From NCBI GenBank assembly GCA_023473795.1, contig JAMCYS010000086.1, positions 62,001-126,000 of the forward strand: a stretch of DNA of 64,000 nucleotides, written 5' to 3'. Every line of letters starts with the position of its first letter. The first letter of the stretch is position 1. The DNA is from Chloroflexota bacterium. GTDB lineage: Bacteria; Chloroflexota; UBA6077; FW602-bin22; JAMCYS01. A program made the position numbers and the translations under genes. Positions 52,306-61,052 of the stretch are shown here, piece after piece. The notes under the pieces are model-generated. The model worked only from the letters and a program-made list of their open reading frames with translations, had not been told where the DNA came from and did not search any database.

Positions 52306-52635
52306 ATGCCCGACAAGACCCTGACCTGCCGCGACTGTGGCCGTGAGTTCGAATTCTCCGCCAGCGAGCAGGAGTTCTACGCCCAGAAGGGCTTCACGAA
52401 CGAACCGAGCCGCTGTCCGGAGTGCCGCTCGGCCCGCAAGGCGCGCACGGGTGTCACCGCCAGCAGCGGCGCCTCGCGCCAGCAGCGGGAGATGTTCCCC
52501 GCCGTGTGTTCTCGCTGCGGCAAGGAGACGATGGTCCCGTTCCAACCTCGGACCGACCGGCCGGTCTATTGTTCAGACTGCTTCGCGCTGGAGCGAGGGA
52601 CCGCCCCGAGGCGCTCCTCTCCCTCCCGCTGGTAA
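52306..52635 (+). CDS. Small zinc-ribbon protein (zf-trcl type, two ribbons)
   Basis: 109 residues with two zinc ribbons. CRDCGREFEFSASEQEFYAQKGFTNEPSRCPECRSARK near the start fits the probable zinc-ribbon (zf-trcl) family, and CSRCGKETMVPFQPRTDRPVYCSDCF is a second CxxC...CxxC unit near residue 65. A flexible Ser/Ala linker joins them. Such proteins are common in Chloroflexota and candidate phyla and may bind nucleic acid or partner proteins; no function is established. ATG 52306 is chosen because the zinc-ribbon family begins MPDKTLTCRDCG; the longer frame from 52261 is unlikely. Confidence 0.82.
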   Translation: MPDKTLTCRDCGREFEFSASEQEFYAQKGFTNEPSRCPECRSARKARTGVTASSGASRQQREMFPAVCSRCGKETMVPFQPRTDRPVYCSDCFALERGTAPRRSSPSRW

Positions 52636-52730
52636 ACGCGAGGCTGTCCAAGTCGTAGTATAGAGAAGCTCGGGGCTGGTTCCACAACCGCGAGCAGGGG
52701 CGCGGCGGTCAAGAACGAGCCGTTCGGCAG

Positions 52731-52758
52731 AAAGCGGGTGCGCGTGCGCACCCGCTTT
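52731..52758. terminator. Terminator between zinc-ribbon and amidohydrolase genes
   Basis: AAAGCGGGTGCGC (52731-52743) pairs with GCGCACCCGCTTT (52746-52758). With A3 and T3 ends it can serve both converging genes. Confidence 0.75.
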
Positions 52759-52805
52759 GACGTTACTGTGGTTGACCGGCGCCGTCGCGGCTCTGTTGGC
52801 TCGGC

Positions 52806-54017
52806 TCAACGCCTGATGAAGGTGTAAGGCAGGGCCGTGTGCTCCCGTCGCGCCAGCACTTCACCGCCCAGGATCGTGGCACGGCACGCAAGACGCTTAT
52901 CCGTGGCGACCTCGTTGCCGAAGAAGTCCCTGTACTGGAAACTCCCTCCCTCTACCTCCAACACGGCCATGTCGGCCGGCCCGCCGACCGCGAGGCGCCC
53001 TCTTCCCGCCTCGGGTGGCAGCAGATACGCGGCGCCGAGCGTAGCTTTGTACAGCACCTCCGGCAGGCTCAAGCCAAGTGCCAGGAATTTCGACAGGGTG
53101 TTGGGCAGGTCAATCGTCAGTTGGTCGACCGTGACCGTAGTGAGATCGGTCGAGATGCTATCGGGCGCAAATCCGGCAGCAAGCGCCGCCTTGATCACCG
53201 GGAAGCTCGTGAACAGCCTGGCGCTGCCGCTGTCGATGTGCACGCCGCGCGCTTTGGCCTCGCGATAGTCGTCGCGGATTGTCCCGTCGGTCCGCACCAC
53301 GGCGCTCGGCCCAGGGTGGAAAACGTGCGTTACCACGTCGCCGGCTCGCAGGTACGGCAGGATGTCGCGAAACGAAGGCGGCGGTTGCACCGCGTGCACC
53401 ACGAGCGGCAAGCCAACTTCGTCGGCCAGCTCCCGGCCGGCGGCGACCGGTGCCAGAGAGGTCAGGCCGTTGTACATCCTCACTTTAATGCCCACGATGC
53501 GGTCGCGGTTGCGGTCCACTATCTCAACCGCGGAGGTTAGGTGCAACAGGCGGAGGTCGTCGTGCTCCTGCACTTCCAGTCCGCGCACGCCTTCGAACGC
53601 CAGTCCGATAGCCGAGACGTTTAGCAGAGCGTAGACGTGCGAGCGCGCAGGCTCGAGGACATAGTGGCGGAAGCCGATGAACCCTAAGGCGCCCGTGGAG
53701 CCGGCATCGACGAAAGCCGTGACGCCGCTGCGGCTGGCGAGTTCATCCGGGTCGACACCTACCAAGTGACCCAACGGATACACGTGCACGTGGCTGTCGA
53801 TCAGGCCTGGGCAGACGACCTTGCCGCTGGCATCGACCTCCCGCGCTGCCTGCCCGGATGGCAGACTAGGGGCAATCCCGACGACGCGGCCGCCTCGTAC
53901 AGCCACGTCCGCTCTGGCAAAGACTCGTCTGTCAGGGTCAAAGACCTCCCCGCCGCGGACGACCAAGTCGAACCGCCCCGCCGCATTCGTCTCACGCTGA
54001 TCTTCTGCTTCTGGCAT
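52806..54017 (-). CDS. Amidohydrolase/deacetylase family metallohydrolase (dihydroorotase-like)
   Basis: A 403-residue amidohydrolase of the dihydroorotase/D-hydantoinase-like group. The metal HxH motif is in VCPGLIDSHVHVYPLG near residue 75. Further ligands appear in VGIKVRMYNG (the Lys region), VVHAVQPPP (His), VTHVFHPGP (His) and PDSISTDLTT (Asp). The C-terminal cap contains GRLAVGGPADMAVLEVE. ATG 54017 has GGAGG seven bases before it; the frame to 54083 overlaps malQ and is rejected. It follows malQ by 13 bases. It probably hydrolyses a cyclic amide or acetylated compound; substrate unknown. Confidence 0.87.
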   Translation of the reverse strand: MPEAEDQRETNAAGRFDLVVRGGEVFDPDRRVFARADVAVRGGRVVGIAPSLPSGQAAREVDASGKVVCPGLIDSHVHVYPLGHLVGVDPDELASRSGVTAFVDAGSTGALGFIGFRHYVLEPARSHVYALLNVSAIGLAFEGVRGLEVQEHDDLRLLHLTSAVEIVDRNRDRIVGIKVRMYNGLTSLAPVAAGRELADEVGLPLVVHAVQPPPSFRDILPYLRAGDVVTHVFHPGPSAVVRTDGTIRDDYREAKARGVHIDSGSARLFTSFPVIKAALAAGFAPDSISTDLTTVTVDQLTIDLPNTLSKFLALGLSLPEVLYKATLGAAYLLPPEAGRGRLAVGGPADMAVLEVEGGSFQYRDFFGNEVATDKRLACRATILGGEVLARREHTALPYTFIRR

Positions 54018-54030
54018 CACGTCTCCTCCG

Positions 54031-55569
54031 TCAAGCCCTGTCCCAGAGCCGGCTGGGCAGCCGTCCGCGACGGTAGATGGCACTCAACTCAGCCAGGCGC
54101 TGGGCCACATCCGTGGTTAGTTGCTCTGCCCGCACGCGCCAGCGCCAATTGCCATCGGCCCGCCCGGGGAAGTTCATTCGCGCCTCGTTGCCCAAGTCGA
54201 GCACGTCCTGCAGGGGCGCGATGGCGATCGCCGCCACCGACTGCCAGGCCAAACGAATCAAGTCCCAGGCGATGTCGCTGCCGTCCCTGGCCAAGTAGAC
54301 GCGCACCCGGTGGCGCACGATCTCCGGCTGGGAGGCATACCAGCCGCGAGTCGTCTCATTGTCGTGGGTGCCGGTGTAAGCGACCGTGTTCTGCACGTAG
54401 TTGTGCGGCAGATAGGGATTGCGGGCGTCGTCACCGAAGGCGAACTGCAGCACCCTCATGCCCGGATAGCCGAGCTCATCACGGAGGGCGTCCACCTCGG
54501 GAGTGATCAATCCCAGGTCTTCGACGATGATCGGCAACTCGCCCAACTGTTGGCGCGCCACCCGGAACAGGTCCGCTTGCGGGCCCTTGACCCAGCGACC
54601 GTGCTCGGCCGTCGGCTCGGAGGACGACACCTCCCAGTAGGTCTCGAAGCCACGGAAATGGTCGATGCGGATTATATCCACCGTCCGCAGCGTTTGGCGC
54701 AAGCGCGCCACCCACCAGGCATAGCCGCCGCGGGCCAACACATCCCAGCGATATAGAGGGTTGCCCCAGCGTTGGCCGGTGGCGCTGAAGATGTCGGGCG
54801 GGACGCCCGACACCACCGTGGGCAGCCCACGTTCGTCCAGGTAGAACAGCGATTGGTTGGCCCAGACGTCCGCGCTGTCGTAGGCGACGAAGATGGGTAT
54901 ATCGCCCACGATTTGTATGCCTTTGCCGTTGGCATAGTCCTTGAGGCGGCGCCACTGGCGATAGAAAAGGAACTGGGTGAACTCCTCGGTCTCGACCGCC
55001 TGCGCGTGCTCAGCTCGCGCCTTGGCCAGCGCCGCCGGCCGGCGTTGCGCCAGGTCGACGCCGAAATCGTTCCACGAAACCCCGCCCTTGGCTCGTTTCA
55101 GTGCCACGTACAGCGCGTAGTCACCCAGCCAGCCGGCCTCGGCCTGCCGAAACTCGACGAAGTCGGCCTTGAGACCCGGCGGCGCGGCGGCGACGAAGCG
55201 CCGGTGGGCCTGGGCCAGCAGCGGCAGCTTGTAGGCCGCGACGGCGGGATAGTCGACCTGGTCGGCCAACCCCGCGGGCGGGTCCGGCAACTCCTCGCCT
55301 GCCAGCAGCCCTTCGTCGACCAGCAGCCGCAGAGAGACAAGCAGCGGATTGCCGGCAAAGGCCGAGAGCGCCGCGTAGGGCGAGTCCCCGTGCCCGGGCG
55401 GGTTGAGAGGCAGAATCTGCCACAGCTGCTGGCCTGCCGTAGCCAGGAAATCGATGAACCTGAAGGCATCCTGGCCCAGATCGCCGATGCCGTGCGGGCC
55501 CGGCAGCGAGGTAGGATGCGCAATAACGCCCGCGAAGCGCGGCGGGAGCAAACGCTGCTTGCCTTCCAT
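54031..55569 (-). CDS. malQ: 4-alpha-glucanotransferase
   Basis: A 512-residue GH77 enzyme (amylomaltase) that transfers alpha-1,4-glucan segments between maltodextrins. The family landmarks are IAHPTSLPGPHGIGDLG at the N-terminus, WQILPLNPPGHGDSPYAALSAFAGNPLLVSL, IVGDIPIFVAYDSADVWAN, and the active-site segments IRIDHFRGFETYWEV (Asp nucleophile), PIIVEDLGLITPEV (Glu) and YTGTHDNETTRGWY (third Asp). The ATG at 55569 is preceded by GGCAGG six bases away; a TTG two codons upstream is possible. It precedes the amidohydrolase gene by 13 bases. It fits storage or dietary glucan metabolism. Confidence 0.95.
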   Translation of the reverse strand: MEGKQRLLPPRFAGVIAHPTSLPGPHGIGDLGQDAFRFIDFLATAGQQLWQILPLNPPGHGDSPYAALSAFAGNPLLVSLRLLVDEGLLAGEELPDPPAGLADQVDYPAVAAYKLPLLAQAHRRFVAAAPPGLKADFVEFRQAEAGWLGDYALYVALKRAKGGVSWNDFGVDLAQRRPAALAKARAEHAQAVETEEFTQFLFYRQWRRLKDYANGKGIQIVGDIPIFVAYDSADVWANQSLFYLDERGLPTVVSGVPPDIFSATGQRWGNPLYRWDVLARGGYAWWVARLRQTLRTVDIIRIDHFRGFETYWEVSSSEPTAEHGRWVKGPQADLFRVARQQLGELPIIVEDLGLITPEVDALRDELGYPGMRVLQFAFGDDARNPYLPHNYVQNTVAYTGTHDNETTRGWYASQPEIVRHRVRVYLARDGSDIAWDLIRLAWQSVAAIAIAPLQDVLDLGNEARMNFPGRADGNWRWRVRAEQLTTDVAQRLAELSAIYRRGRLPSRLWDRA

Positions 55570-55662
55570 AATCAACCTGCCAACCTCACTCGGCGCCAGT
55601 AAGCGCCGCCCAACATTCTAGCGCCTTCAGCCAACGCGGACAAGGTCAGGTCGCCACACTAC

Positions 55663-56718
55663 CTAGCGCTCTTCGTGCTCGTGGCGATGATGAAGATCCG
55701 GCCAATGGGGGTGACGATGCACCAGCGAGGTATGCTGGTGAAGAGCGCTGTGCCTCGCCAACTCCGGCGCCTCATGTCCGTGGTGCAAGTCGGAGTGCTC
55801 GTGCGCGTGCACGTGCGTCAGGGGCTGGTGCGTGTGGACGTGGCTGTGCTCCTCGCTGAAGAGCAGGCGCCAGGACCCCAGCAGTATAAGTGCCGCCACC
55901 GCCTGCCAGGGAGTCAACGGTTCACGCAGCAGGAGCAGCGAAAGCGCCAACCCGAAGAAGGGAGCGCTGGCAAAGAGCATTTGCGAGCGCGCCGCCCCCA
56001 GTCTCTGTGCCGCCGTTATGTAGAGCGTGATACTGCCACCATACGCCAGGCCACCGAGCAGCAACGATTCCAGGCCCACGACCGGGGTCACGCTTTCTCC
56101 AACGGCAAAGCCAATGAGTAGATTGGCCGTGCCCGCCAGCAACCCCTTCCAGAAGGTGACCGTGGCTGGGGTGATGCCGTCGATCAACGCGGTGAGGTTA
56201 TTATCCACGCCCCAAGCCAGGCAAGCGGCGGCGACGAACAAGGCTGGGTAGAGGCCCGACCAACCGCCCAGGGAAAGCAAGGCGCCGGCCAGAAACACGC
56301 CTCCGTTGGCCAGCCAGGCTCTCCGCCCGAGGTGCTCGTGGAAGAGGGCGCTGGCGATCACCGCTGTTGCCACAGTCTCCAGGTTAAGCCAGATGGAGAC
56401 CGAGGCCGCCGGCGCCGACCGCAGGCCGAGCAACAACAGCACCGGTCCCAGGGCCCCGCCAAAGACGACGCTGCCCAGCAGTCGCAGCCGGTTGGCCGTA
56501 TCACCAGGCAATCTGAACTCGCGCCGCTTGCCCGCCACTAAGGCCGGCGTCACAAGGGCCGCCGCCCCGAGGTAGAGCAGGCCGGCGAGCGCGAAGGGGC
56601 CCACCGCGCCCAGGAGCCACTTGCTAAGGGGGGTGGAGGCGCCGAATAGCAGCGCCGCCAGCACCGCTAGCGATGTCGGCGCCAGGTGTCTGCCATTGGC
56701 GGCGAGTGCACGGGCCAT
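55663..56718 (-). CDS. EamA/DMT-family transporter with His-rich C-terminal tail
   Basis: 351 residues. Ten membrane segments in two EamA repeats span residues 10-285: SLAVLAALLFGASTPLSKWLLG opens the first and ACLAWGVDNNLTALIDGITPATVTFWKG the second. They are followed by a cytoplasmic tail of about 62 residues containing 21 His in HxH and HHRH patterns (for example THVHAHEHSDLHHGHE and LHHRHEHEER). DMT transporters export metabolites, amino acids or drugs. The tail suggests metal binding, so a metal efflux or metal-regulated role is likely but unproven. A weak extended -10 (TGC-TACACT, minus strand, near 56784) may drive it, facing the GIY-YIG promoter. Confidence 0.85.
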   Translation of the reverse strand: MARALAANGRHLAPTSLAVLAALLFGASTPLSKWLLGAVGPFALAGLLYLGAAALVTPALVAGKRREFRLPGDTANRLRLLGSVVFGGALGPVLLLLGLRSAPAASVSIWLNLETVATAVIASALFHEHLGRRAWLANGGVFLAGALLSLGGWSGLYPALFVAAACLAWGVDNNLTALIDGITPATVTFWKGLLAGTANLLIGFAVGESVTPVVGLESLLLGGLAYGGSITLYITAAQRLGAARSQMLFASAPFFGLALSLLLLREPLTPWQAVAALILLGSWRLLFSEEHSHVHTHQPLTHVHAHEHSDLHHGHEAPELARHSALHQHTSLVHRHPHWPDLHHRHEHEER

Positions 56719-56748
56719 TGTTCAGCTCCCTCGACCACTCGCGCCGGA

Positions 56749-56777
56749 TTGACACCGGCACGCCAACTGTCTATCCT
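56749..56777 (+). promoter_or_regulatory. Sigma-70 promoter of the GIY-YIG gene
   Basis: TTGACA (56749-56754), a 17-base spacer and TATCCT (56772-56777). It overlaps the probable opposite-strand promoter of the DMT transporter gene. Confidence 0.6.
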
Positions 56778-56853
56778 GAGTGTAGCACAGGTGCCGACGC
56801 CGTCCCTCCGACGAATCGCGGTTGGCCGCCGGCAACGATTCTGGGAGCAGTCC

Positions 56854-57207
56854 GTGAACGAGCAATCGCGCCGTAAGGAATTGCGAGAGCAATACAAGCG
56901 GAGTCGTCCCGAGGCAGGGGTGTACCGCATCGTCAACGGCAAGAACGGCAAGTCCCTTCTGGGTTCGACTGCCAACCTCGCCAGCCTCCGCAGCAAAATG
57001 GAGTTCGCCAAGTCCACCAACACGCCAGGCGCTCTGGACCGCCGTTTGGCCAAAGATGTTGCCCAATTTGGCCTCGACGCCTTCTCACTGGAGATTCTCG
57101 ACGTTCTGGAAATCCGCCCGGAGATGACCGCAGCCGACGTACAGGAGGAACTGGCAACGCTGGAGGCGCTCTGGCGCGAGAGAATGGATCCCTCCTTTCT
57201 CTACTGA
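56854..57207 (+). CDS. GIY-YIG-type nuclease family protein
   Basis: 117 residues. The GIY-YIG core is recognisable but altered: GVYRIVNGKNGKSLLGSTANLASLRSKMEF, where GVY replaces GIY and LLG replaces YIG. The Arg of LRSK stands at the catalytic position, and a later Glu-rich helix (VQEELATLEALW) holds the metal Glu candidate. I start at GTG 56854, with GGGAG six bases upstream; the upstream frame is Arg/Ser-rich junk. Stand-alone GIY-YIG proteins are common and mostly uncharacterised. The changes in both hallmark tripeptides leave nuclease activity open. Confidence 0.72.
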   Translation: MNEQSRRKELREQYKRSRPEAGVYRIVNGKNGKSLLGSTANLASLRSKMEFAKSTNTPGALDRRLAKDVAQFGLDAFSLEILDVLEIRPEMTAADVQEELATLEALWRERMDPSFLY

Positions 57208-57510
57208 CCACGGTAGCACCGGTTATGTCCACTTAACAGGAAAGCAGCTGCACGCCGCCGCCAGTTTATGCCCCCTGCCAACTCTCCGCAGTGCCGAACG
57301 CCAGACAATAGCCCAATGGTCCAAACGGTTGGCACCATCGTGACGCCCCGGCATTGATACCATCTCGACGCCGTCGGCATCGTCTACCGCAGGCAGCGCT
57401 AGTTGTTGCTATCTCGCCTGACGTGTGATAGCATTGAGGACAAGACACCGCAGGCACCGTCCAAGTTGGTCTTCCGGCTCGACGTTCCTCTCGAGAAAGG
57501 AGTGACCGCG
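57208..57510. other. 303-base intergenic region with a promoter candidate for ybaK
   Basis: No gene is seen between the GIY-YIG and YbaK genes. TTGCTA (57406-57411), a 17-base spacer and TAGCAT (57429-57434) form a weak sigma-70 promoter about 75 bases before the ATG at 57511. Nothing else was recognised. Confidence 0.35.
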
Positions 57511-57984
57511 ATGGATTGCTTGACCAAACTCGAGGCCTTCCTCCGCGACAACAAGGTTCCCTTCCAGGTGCAACACCACCCCGTCGCCTACACTGCCCAG
57601 GAGCTCGCGGCCAGTGAGCACATTCCCGGCAGGCTGGTGGCAAAATCCGTCGTCGCCTTCGTGGATGGCAGGATGGTGATGCTCGTGCTACCCGGACCGC
57701 GCAAGGTGGACTTCGCCAAGGCAGAGGCGCTGTTCGCCGCCAAGGAGGTGCGCTTGGCGCGTGAGGCAGAATTCGCCGCCACCTTCCCCGATTGCGACGT
57801 GGGCGCAATGCCGCCATTCGGCAACATGTACGGCCTGCCGGTGTACGTGGACAAGTCCTTGGCCGCGGACGACAAGATAGTCTTCCCGGCGGGCACGCAC
57901 ACGGACACGATCAGCATGCGCTATGCCGATTTCGCCAACCTGGCCCAGCCGACCGTGGTCGACTTCGGGCACGGTGTTCCTTAG
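57511..57984 (+). CDS. YbaK/EbsC-family aminoacyl-tRNA deacylase
   Basis: A 158-residue YbaK/ProX-fold editing protein that hydrolyses mischarged aminoacyl-tRNAs (Cys-tRNA(Pro) in the best-known case). The signature Lys is in GRLVAKSVVAFVDGR near residue 48. The FPDCDVGAMPPFGNMYGLPVYVDKSL segment forms the substrate pocket (the Gly-rich GAMPPFG loop), and the C-terminal HTDTISMRYADF strand completes the fold. The YTAQELAASEHIPG region matches stand-alone relatives. GGAG lies nine bases upstream of ATG 57511. It could edit Ala- or Cys-tRNA(Pro); the exact specificity cannot be read from sequence. Confidence 0.86.
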   Translation: MDCLTKLEAFLRDNKVPFQVQHHPVAYTAQELAASEHIPGRLVAKSVVAFVDGRMVMLVLPGPRKVDFAKAEALFAAKEVRLAREAEFAATFPDCDVGAMPPFGNMYGLPVYVDKSLAADDKIVFPAGTHTDTISMRYADFANLAQPTVVDFGHGVP

Positions 57985-58284
57985 GCCACGACTTCCCTAG
58001 GCTAGCCAATCAGGAAGGTGCCTCGGACCGCAAGACGCCAACCGTGAACTGGCCTGGGCAGTGGAAACGAGGTACACGGCTGGTGCTTGTCTCGGCGTGC
58101 CTGGCAGGCTACCCGCCGGCTCCGACCGGCCCCATTGCCGAGCCGTCATGAGATTGTTGGCCGCGGGGGCGGCCAGAGCGGCTCAACAGGCTTCGCAGCA
58201 GGTATAGATTCCGCAGCAAAGTGGGCGTCGACCCTCGACGCCTACGCGAGCGTTGGCGAGCGAGGTGCTCTGCAGGGGGCTCTC

Positions 58285-58701
58285 TTGGTCGTAGAGCAGC
58301 ACAAGGGCTACGCAATCGTTCGCCCATCCACCAAGTTCATCTCCAAACAAGGCCTGACCAACTTTCTCGGCCTCTCCGGCGAAAACGTGGGCGCCAAGGG
58401 GCTGTGCATGAACATAGTTGTTATCCCCCCGGGCAAATCGGCCGAGCCGCACTGCCACGAATCGGAGACGGCCATTTACGTCATGCAGGGCACGATAGTC
58501 ACGCGATTCGGGGAGGGTCTGCAGGAGGAGGCCGAGACCTGCGAGGGCAGTTTCCTCTATATCGGCCCCTACACCTGGCACCAGCCAGTCAACCGTTCCG
58601 ACAGGGAGGCGGTGGCGATCATCGCTCGCAACGATCCGAACGAGCAAGAGCACGTGATCCCCTACACTGGCCGGGAGAAGAGCACGGTGGGGCAACCCTA
58701 G
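58285..58701 (+). CDS. Cupin-domain protein (start uncertain)
   Basis: A single-domain cupin beta-barrel of about 138 residues. The metal-binding motif 1 is PGKSAEPHCHESETAIYVMQGTI and motif 2 is LYIGPYTWHQPVNRS, with the expected His/Glu ligands. The preceding KFISKQGLTNFLGLSGENVGAKGLCMNIV strand is typical of the cupin group with a WxxP-type ending. The frame is open back to 58087, but that part is low-quality sequence. TTG 58285 with GGGGG in front is my choice, though no start is convincing. A strong terminator follows. Function unknown; members include small-molecule dioxygenases and isomerases. Confidence 0.75.
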   Translation: MVVEQHKGYAIVRPSTKFISKQGLTNFLGLSGENVGAKGLCMNIVVIPPGKSAEPHCHESETAIYVMQGTIVTRFGEGLQEEAETCEGSFLYIGPYTWHQPVNRSDREAVAIIARNDPNEQEHVIPYTGREKSTVGQP

Positions 58702-58717
58702 CAGTGCTCAATTCGCG

Positions 58718-58752
58718 AGAAAGGGCCGCGGCGACCCGCCGTGGCCCTTTCT
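58718..58752. terminator. Bidirectional terminator between cupin and hcp
   Basis: AGAAAGGGCC (58718-58727) pairs with GGCCCTTTCT (58743-58752) around an inner CGGCG/CGCCG stem. A-rich on the left and T-rich on the right, it can serve both converging genes. Confidence 0.8.
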
Positions 58753-58776
58753 GTTTCGTGCTCTCCCCGCAGGAGT

Positions 58777-60429
58777 CTAGCCTACAATGGCTGCCAGGTC
58801 CGCCTGCGGGGTGGTGACGGGCATGACGTTGAAGTTGTCTACCAGCACCTGCAGCACGGCCGGGGTGACGAAAGCCGGCAGGCTGGGGCCCAACCGGATG
58901 TTCCGAATACCCAGGTGCAGCAAAGAGAGAAGGATGACTACTGCCTTCTGCTCGTACCAGGAGAGCACCAGGGAGAGCGGCAAGTGGTTCACGTCGGTGC
59001 CGAAGGCGTTGGCGAGGGCCAGAGCGATTTGCACCGCCGAGTAGGCGTCGTTACACTGGCCCACGTCCAGCAAGCGGGGCAGCCCCGCCAGGGTGCCGAA
59101 TGCAAGTTTGTTGAAGCGGTACTTGCCACAAGCTAGCGTCAGGATCAGCGAATCAGCCGGCACCGACTGGGCGAGCTCGGTGTAGTAGTTGCGGCCAGCC
59201 TTGGCACCATCGCAACCGCCGATCAGGAAGAAGTGCTTGATTGCCCCCGACTTCACGGCATCCACAACCTTGTCGGCCACACCCAAGACGGCGTGGTGGC
59301 CAAACCCCACCAGAATGCTCTCCCCGGGGCCGTCCGCGCTGAAGCCCGGCGCCGCCAGCGCCGCCTCGATTACTGGGCGGAAGTCCCTGTCGCCGACGTG
59401 GGTGACGCCCGGCCAAGCCACCAGCCCACTGGTGAAAATGCGCCCGATGTAGCTATCCTTCGGCCGTTGAATGCAATTGGTTGTCATGAGAATGGCGCCC
59501 GGGAAGGCGTCAAACTCCCGTCGCTGGTCCTGCCAGGCGCCGCCGTAGTTGCCCACAAGCCGTGCGTACTTCTTCAGACCCGGGTAACCGTGCGCCGGCA
59601 GCATCTCGCCGTGGGTGTAGACGTTGATGCCGGTGCCCTCCGTCTGCTTCAGCAGCTCCTCGAGGTCCTTGAGGTCGTGCCCGGAGACGACAATGGCCTT
59701 GCCTTTAACGGGGTCGACCCGCACTGGGGTGGGAACCGGGTGGCCGTAGGCACTGGTGTTGGCCCTGTCCAGCAGTTCCATCACGCGCAGGTTCACTTTG
59801 CCTACTTTGAGCGCCAGGGCGGTCAACCCCTCGGCCGTGGGCTGGGGCTCAGTGAGGGCATCGAGGGCCTCGTGCACGAACGCGTAAACAGCCTCTTCCT
59901 CCTGCCCCAGAATGCGCGCGTGTTCCGCGTACGCGGCCATCCCCTTCAGCCCATAGGTCACCAGCTCCTGCAGTCCGACTACGTCCTCCCCGAGCGCGGC
60001 CTGCCGCTTCTCAATGGATACGGACTTGCCCTGGCGCACCAGACCATCCAGATCGCCCGCCGGTTTCCAGGCTGCCGGTCCACCGAGCGGCTGCGCCGTC
60101 ATGTCCGCCCGCAGGGATGCCTCAGCGTACAGCCGCCGCGCCTTGTCCCGCAGGCGGGCGCCTTCGGCGAGAAGCCCCTGCAAACGGGCAGGGTCGAAGT
60201 TTACATTGGTGACCGTGGTGAAAAGGGCTTCGATGGTAAACCTGTTGATCTCGGGATCGCTGACACCCAAACGGCGAGTGCGGTGGGCATACATCGCCAA
60301 TCCCTTGCTGGCGTGCAGCAGAAGATCCTGCAGGGCCGCTGTGGTCGCGTCCTTGCCACAGACGCCAACCTGAGTGCAGGCTTTGCCTTGGGATGTCTGC
60401 TCGCACTGGTAACAGAACATGCTACTCAA
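58777..60429 (-). CDS. hcp: Hydroxylamine reductase (hybrid-cluster protein)
   Basis: 550 residues. The N-terminal cluster motif [24 protein letters not shown] carries four Cys (CxxC-x8-C-x5-C). The hybrid-cluster ligands are in the segments [70 protein letters not shown] and [19 protein letters not shown] (Cys, Glu and His). Hcp reduces nitric oxide or hydroxylamine in anaerobic nitrosative stress. TTG 60429 is chosen: GGAGG sits six bases before it, whereas the ATG two codons later is too far from any SD. It follows the Rrf2 regulator by 11 bases as one operon. Confidence 0.96.
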   Translation of the reverse strand: MSSMFCYQCEQTSQGKACTQVGVCGKDATTAALQDLLLHASKGLAMYAHRTRRLGVSDPEINRFTIEALFTTVTNVNFDPARLQGLLAEGARLRDKARRLYAEASLRADMTAQPLGGPAAWKPAGDLDGLVRQGKSVSIEKRQAALGEDVVGLQELVTYGLKGMAAYAEHARILGQEEEAVYAFVHEALDALTEPQPTAEGLTALALKVGKVNLRVMELLDRANTSAYGHPVPTPVRVDPVKGKAIVVSGHDLKDLEELLKQTEGTGINVYTHGEMLPAHGYPGLKKYARLVGNYGGAWQDQRREFDAFPGAILMTTNCIQRPKDSYIGRIFTSGLVAWPGVTHVGDRDFRPVIEAALAAPGFSADGPGESILVGFGHHAVLGVADKVVDAVKSGAIKHFFLIGGCDGAKAGRNYYTELAQSVPADSLILTLACGKYRFNKLAFGTLAGLPRLLDVGQCNDAYSAVQIALALANAFGTDVNHLPLSLVLSWYEQKAVVILLSLLHLGIRNIRLGPSLPAFVTPAVLQVLVDNFNVMPVTTPQADLAAIVG

Positions 60430-60440
60430 ACCGTATCCTC

Positions 60441-60914
60441 CTACGTTCCTGTCTGGCCCACTCCGGCCAGGGACACTGCCCCTAGTTGGTGGTTCCCGGC
60501 GCAGCCGGCAAGATCCGCCACGCTGGTAACGCGCAGGTAGTCCAGAAGTTCGCGCGCTGCCGCCTCCAAGTGCCCACCGAACATGCATTCGCCCTGACAC
60601 ACCGGAGCGCCCAGAAGGCAACCGGTCGCGGCGGGGGGGCCATCGACGGCGGCACAGACCTCGAACAGGGTGAGCGCGCCAGGTTCCCTGGCGAGGACGA
60701 AGCCGCCGTGCGGACCGCGTGTCGAGCGCACCAGGCCCGCCTTGCCCAGCCGCTGGAGTACCTTTGCCAGATGGGCCTCGGAAGCGCGGAGCCGCTTCGC
60801 GATCTGTCCCACGGTCGCCGTCTCAGCCGTGGAACCTGCCAGCAGGCAGACGGCATGCAGGGCTAGGGAGGAAGCCTCGGAGAGTCGAATTAGGCCGGCC
60901 AAGTGGCTCACCAA
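60441..60914 (-). CDS. Rrf2-family transcriptional regulator (NsrR/HcpR-like)
   Basis: The 157-residue winged-helix regulator begins [23 protein letters not shown], followed by the DNA-binding helices of the Rrf2 family ([29 protein letters not shown]). Cys99, Cys106 and Cys110 in [13 protein letters not shown] form the cluster-binding set, so it probably senses NO or redox through an Fe-S cluster. It is transcribed with hcp, the usual target of such regulators. The leader before TTG 60914 is very short and lacks an SD. The site at 60922-60943 is its likely operator. NO- or nitrite-response is the best inference. Confidence 0.9.
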   Translation of the reverse strand: MVSHLAGLIRLSEASSLALHAVCLLAGSTAETATVGQIAKRLRASEAHLAKVLQRLGKAGLVRSTRGPHGGFVLAREPGALTLFEVCAAVDGPPAATGCLLGAPVCQGECMFGGHLEAAARELLDYLRVTSVADLAGCAGNHQLGAVSLAGVGQTGT

Positions 60915-60921
60915 CTAAAGG

Positions 60922-60963
60922 AGTATTTCGGTACCATTTTACTGGATAAGGGCGAGCTGTCAA
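60922..60963 (-). promoter_or_regulatory. rrf2-hcp promoter with candidate Rrf2 operator
   Basis: Minus strand TTGACA (60963-60958), a 16-base spacer and TAAAAT (60941-60936). The imperfect palindrome AGTA-N4-GGTACC-N4-TACT (60922-60943) covers the -10 and start point, and matches its own reverse complement at 14 of 22 bases. Binding there would block transcription. Confidence 0.6.
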
Positions 60964-60997
60964 GTACCTCGACAAGCCTGGACCCACAGACAGGAAA

Positions 60998-61019
60998 GCC
61001 CGCGCCTGTTGGCGCGGGC
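60998..61019 (-). terminator. Terminator of trxB
   Basis: GCCCGCGCC (60998-61006) pairs with GGCGCGGGC (61011-61019) across a 4-base loop. On the minus strand it is followed by TTTCC, 34 bases past the trxB stop. Confidence 0.75.
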
Positions 61020-61052
61020 CCAAAAGGAATCGGGGTCGCGGTGGCGGCTAGT

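Noticed and set aside
59233-60540. Plus-strand open frame of 435 codons across hcp
   Set aside because: Antisense to a highly conserved enzyme gene, and no domain is visible.
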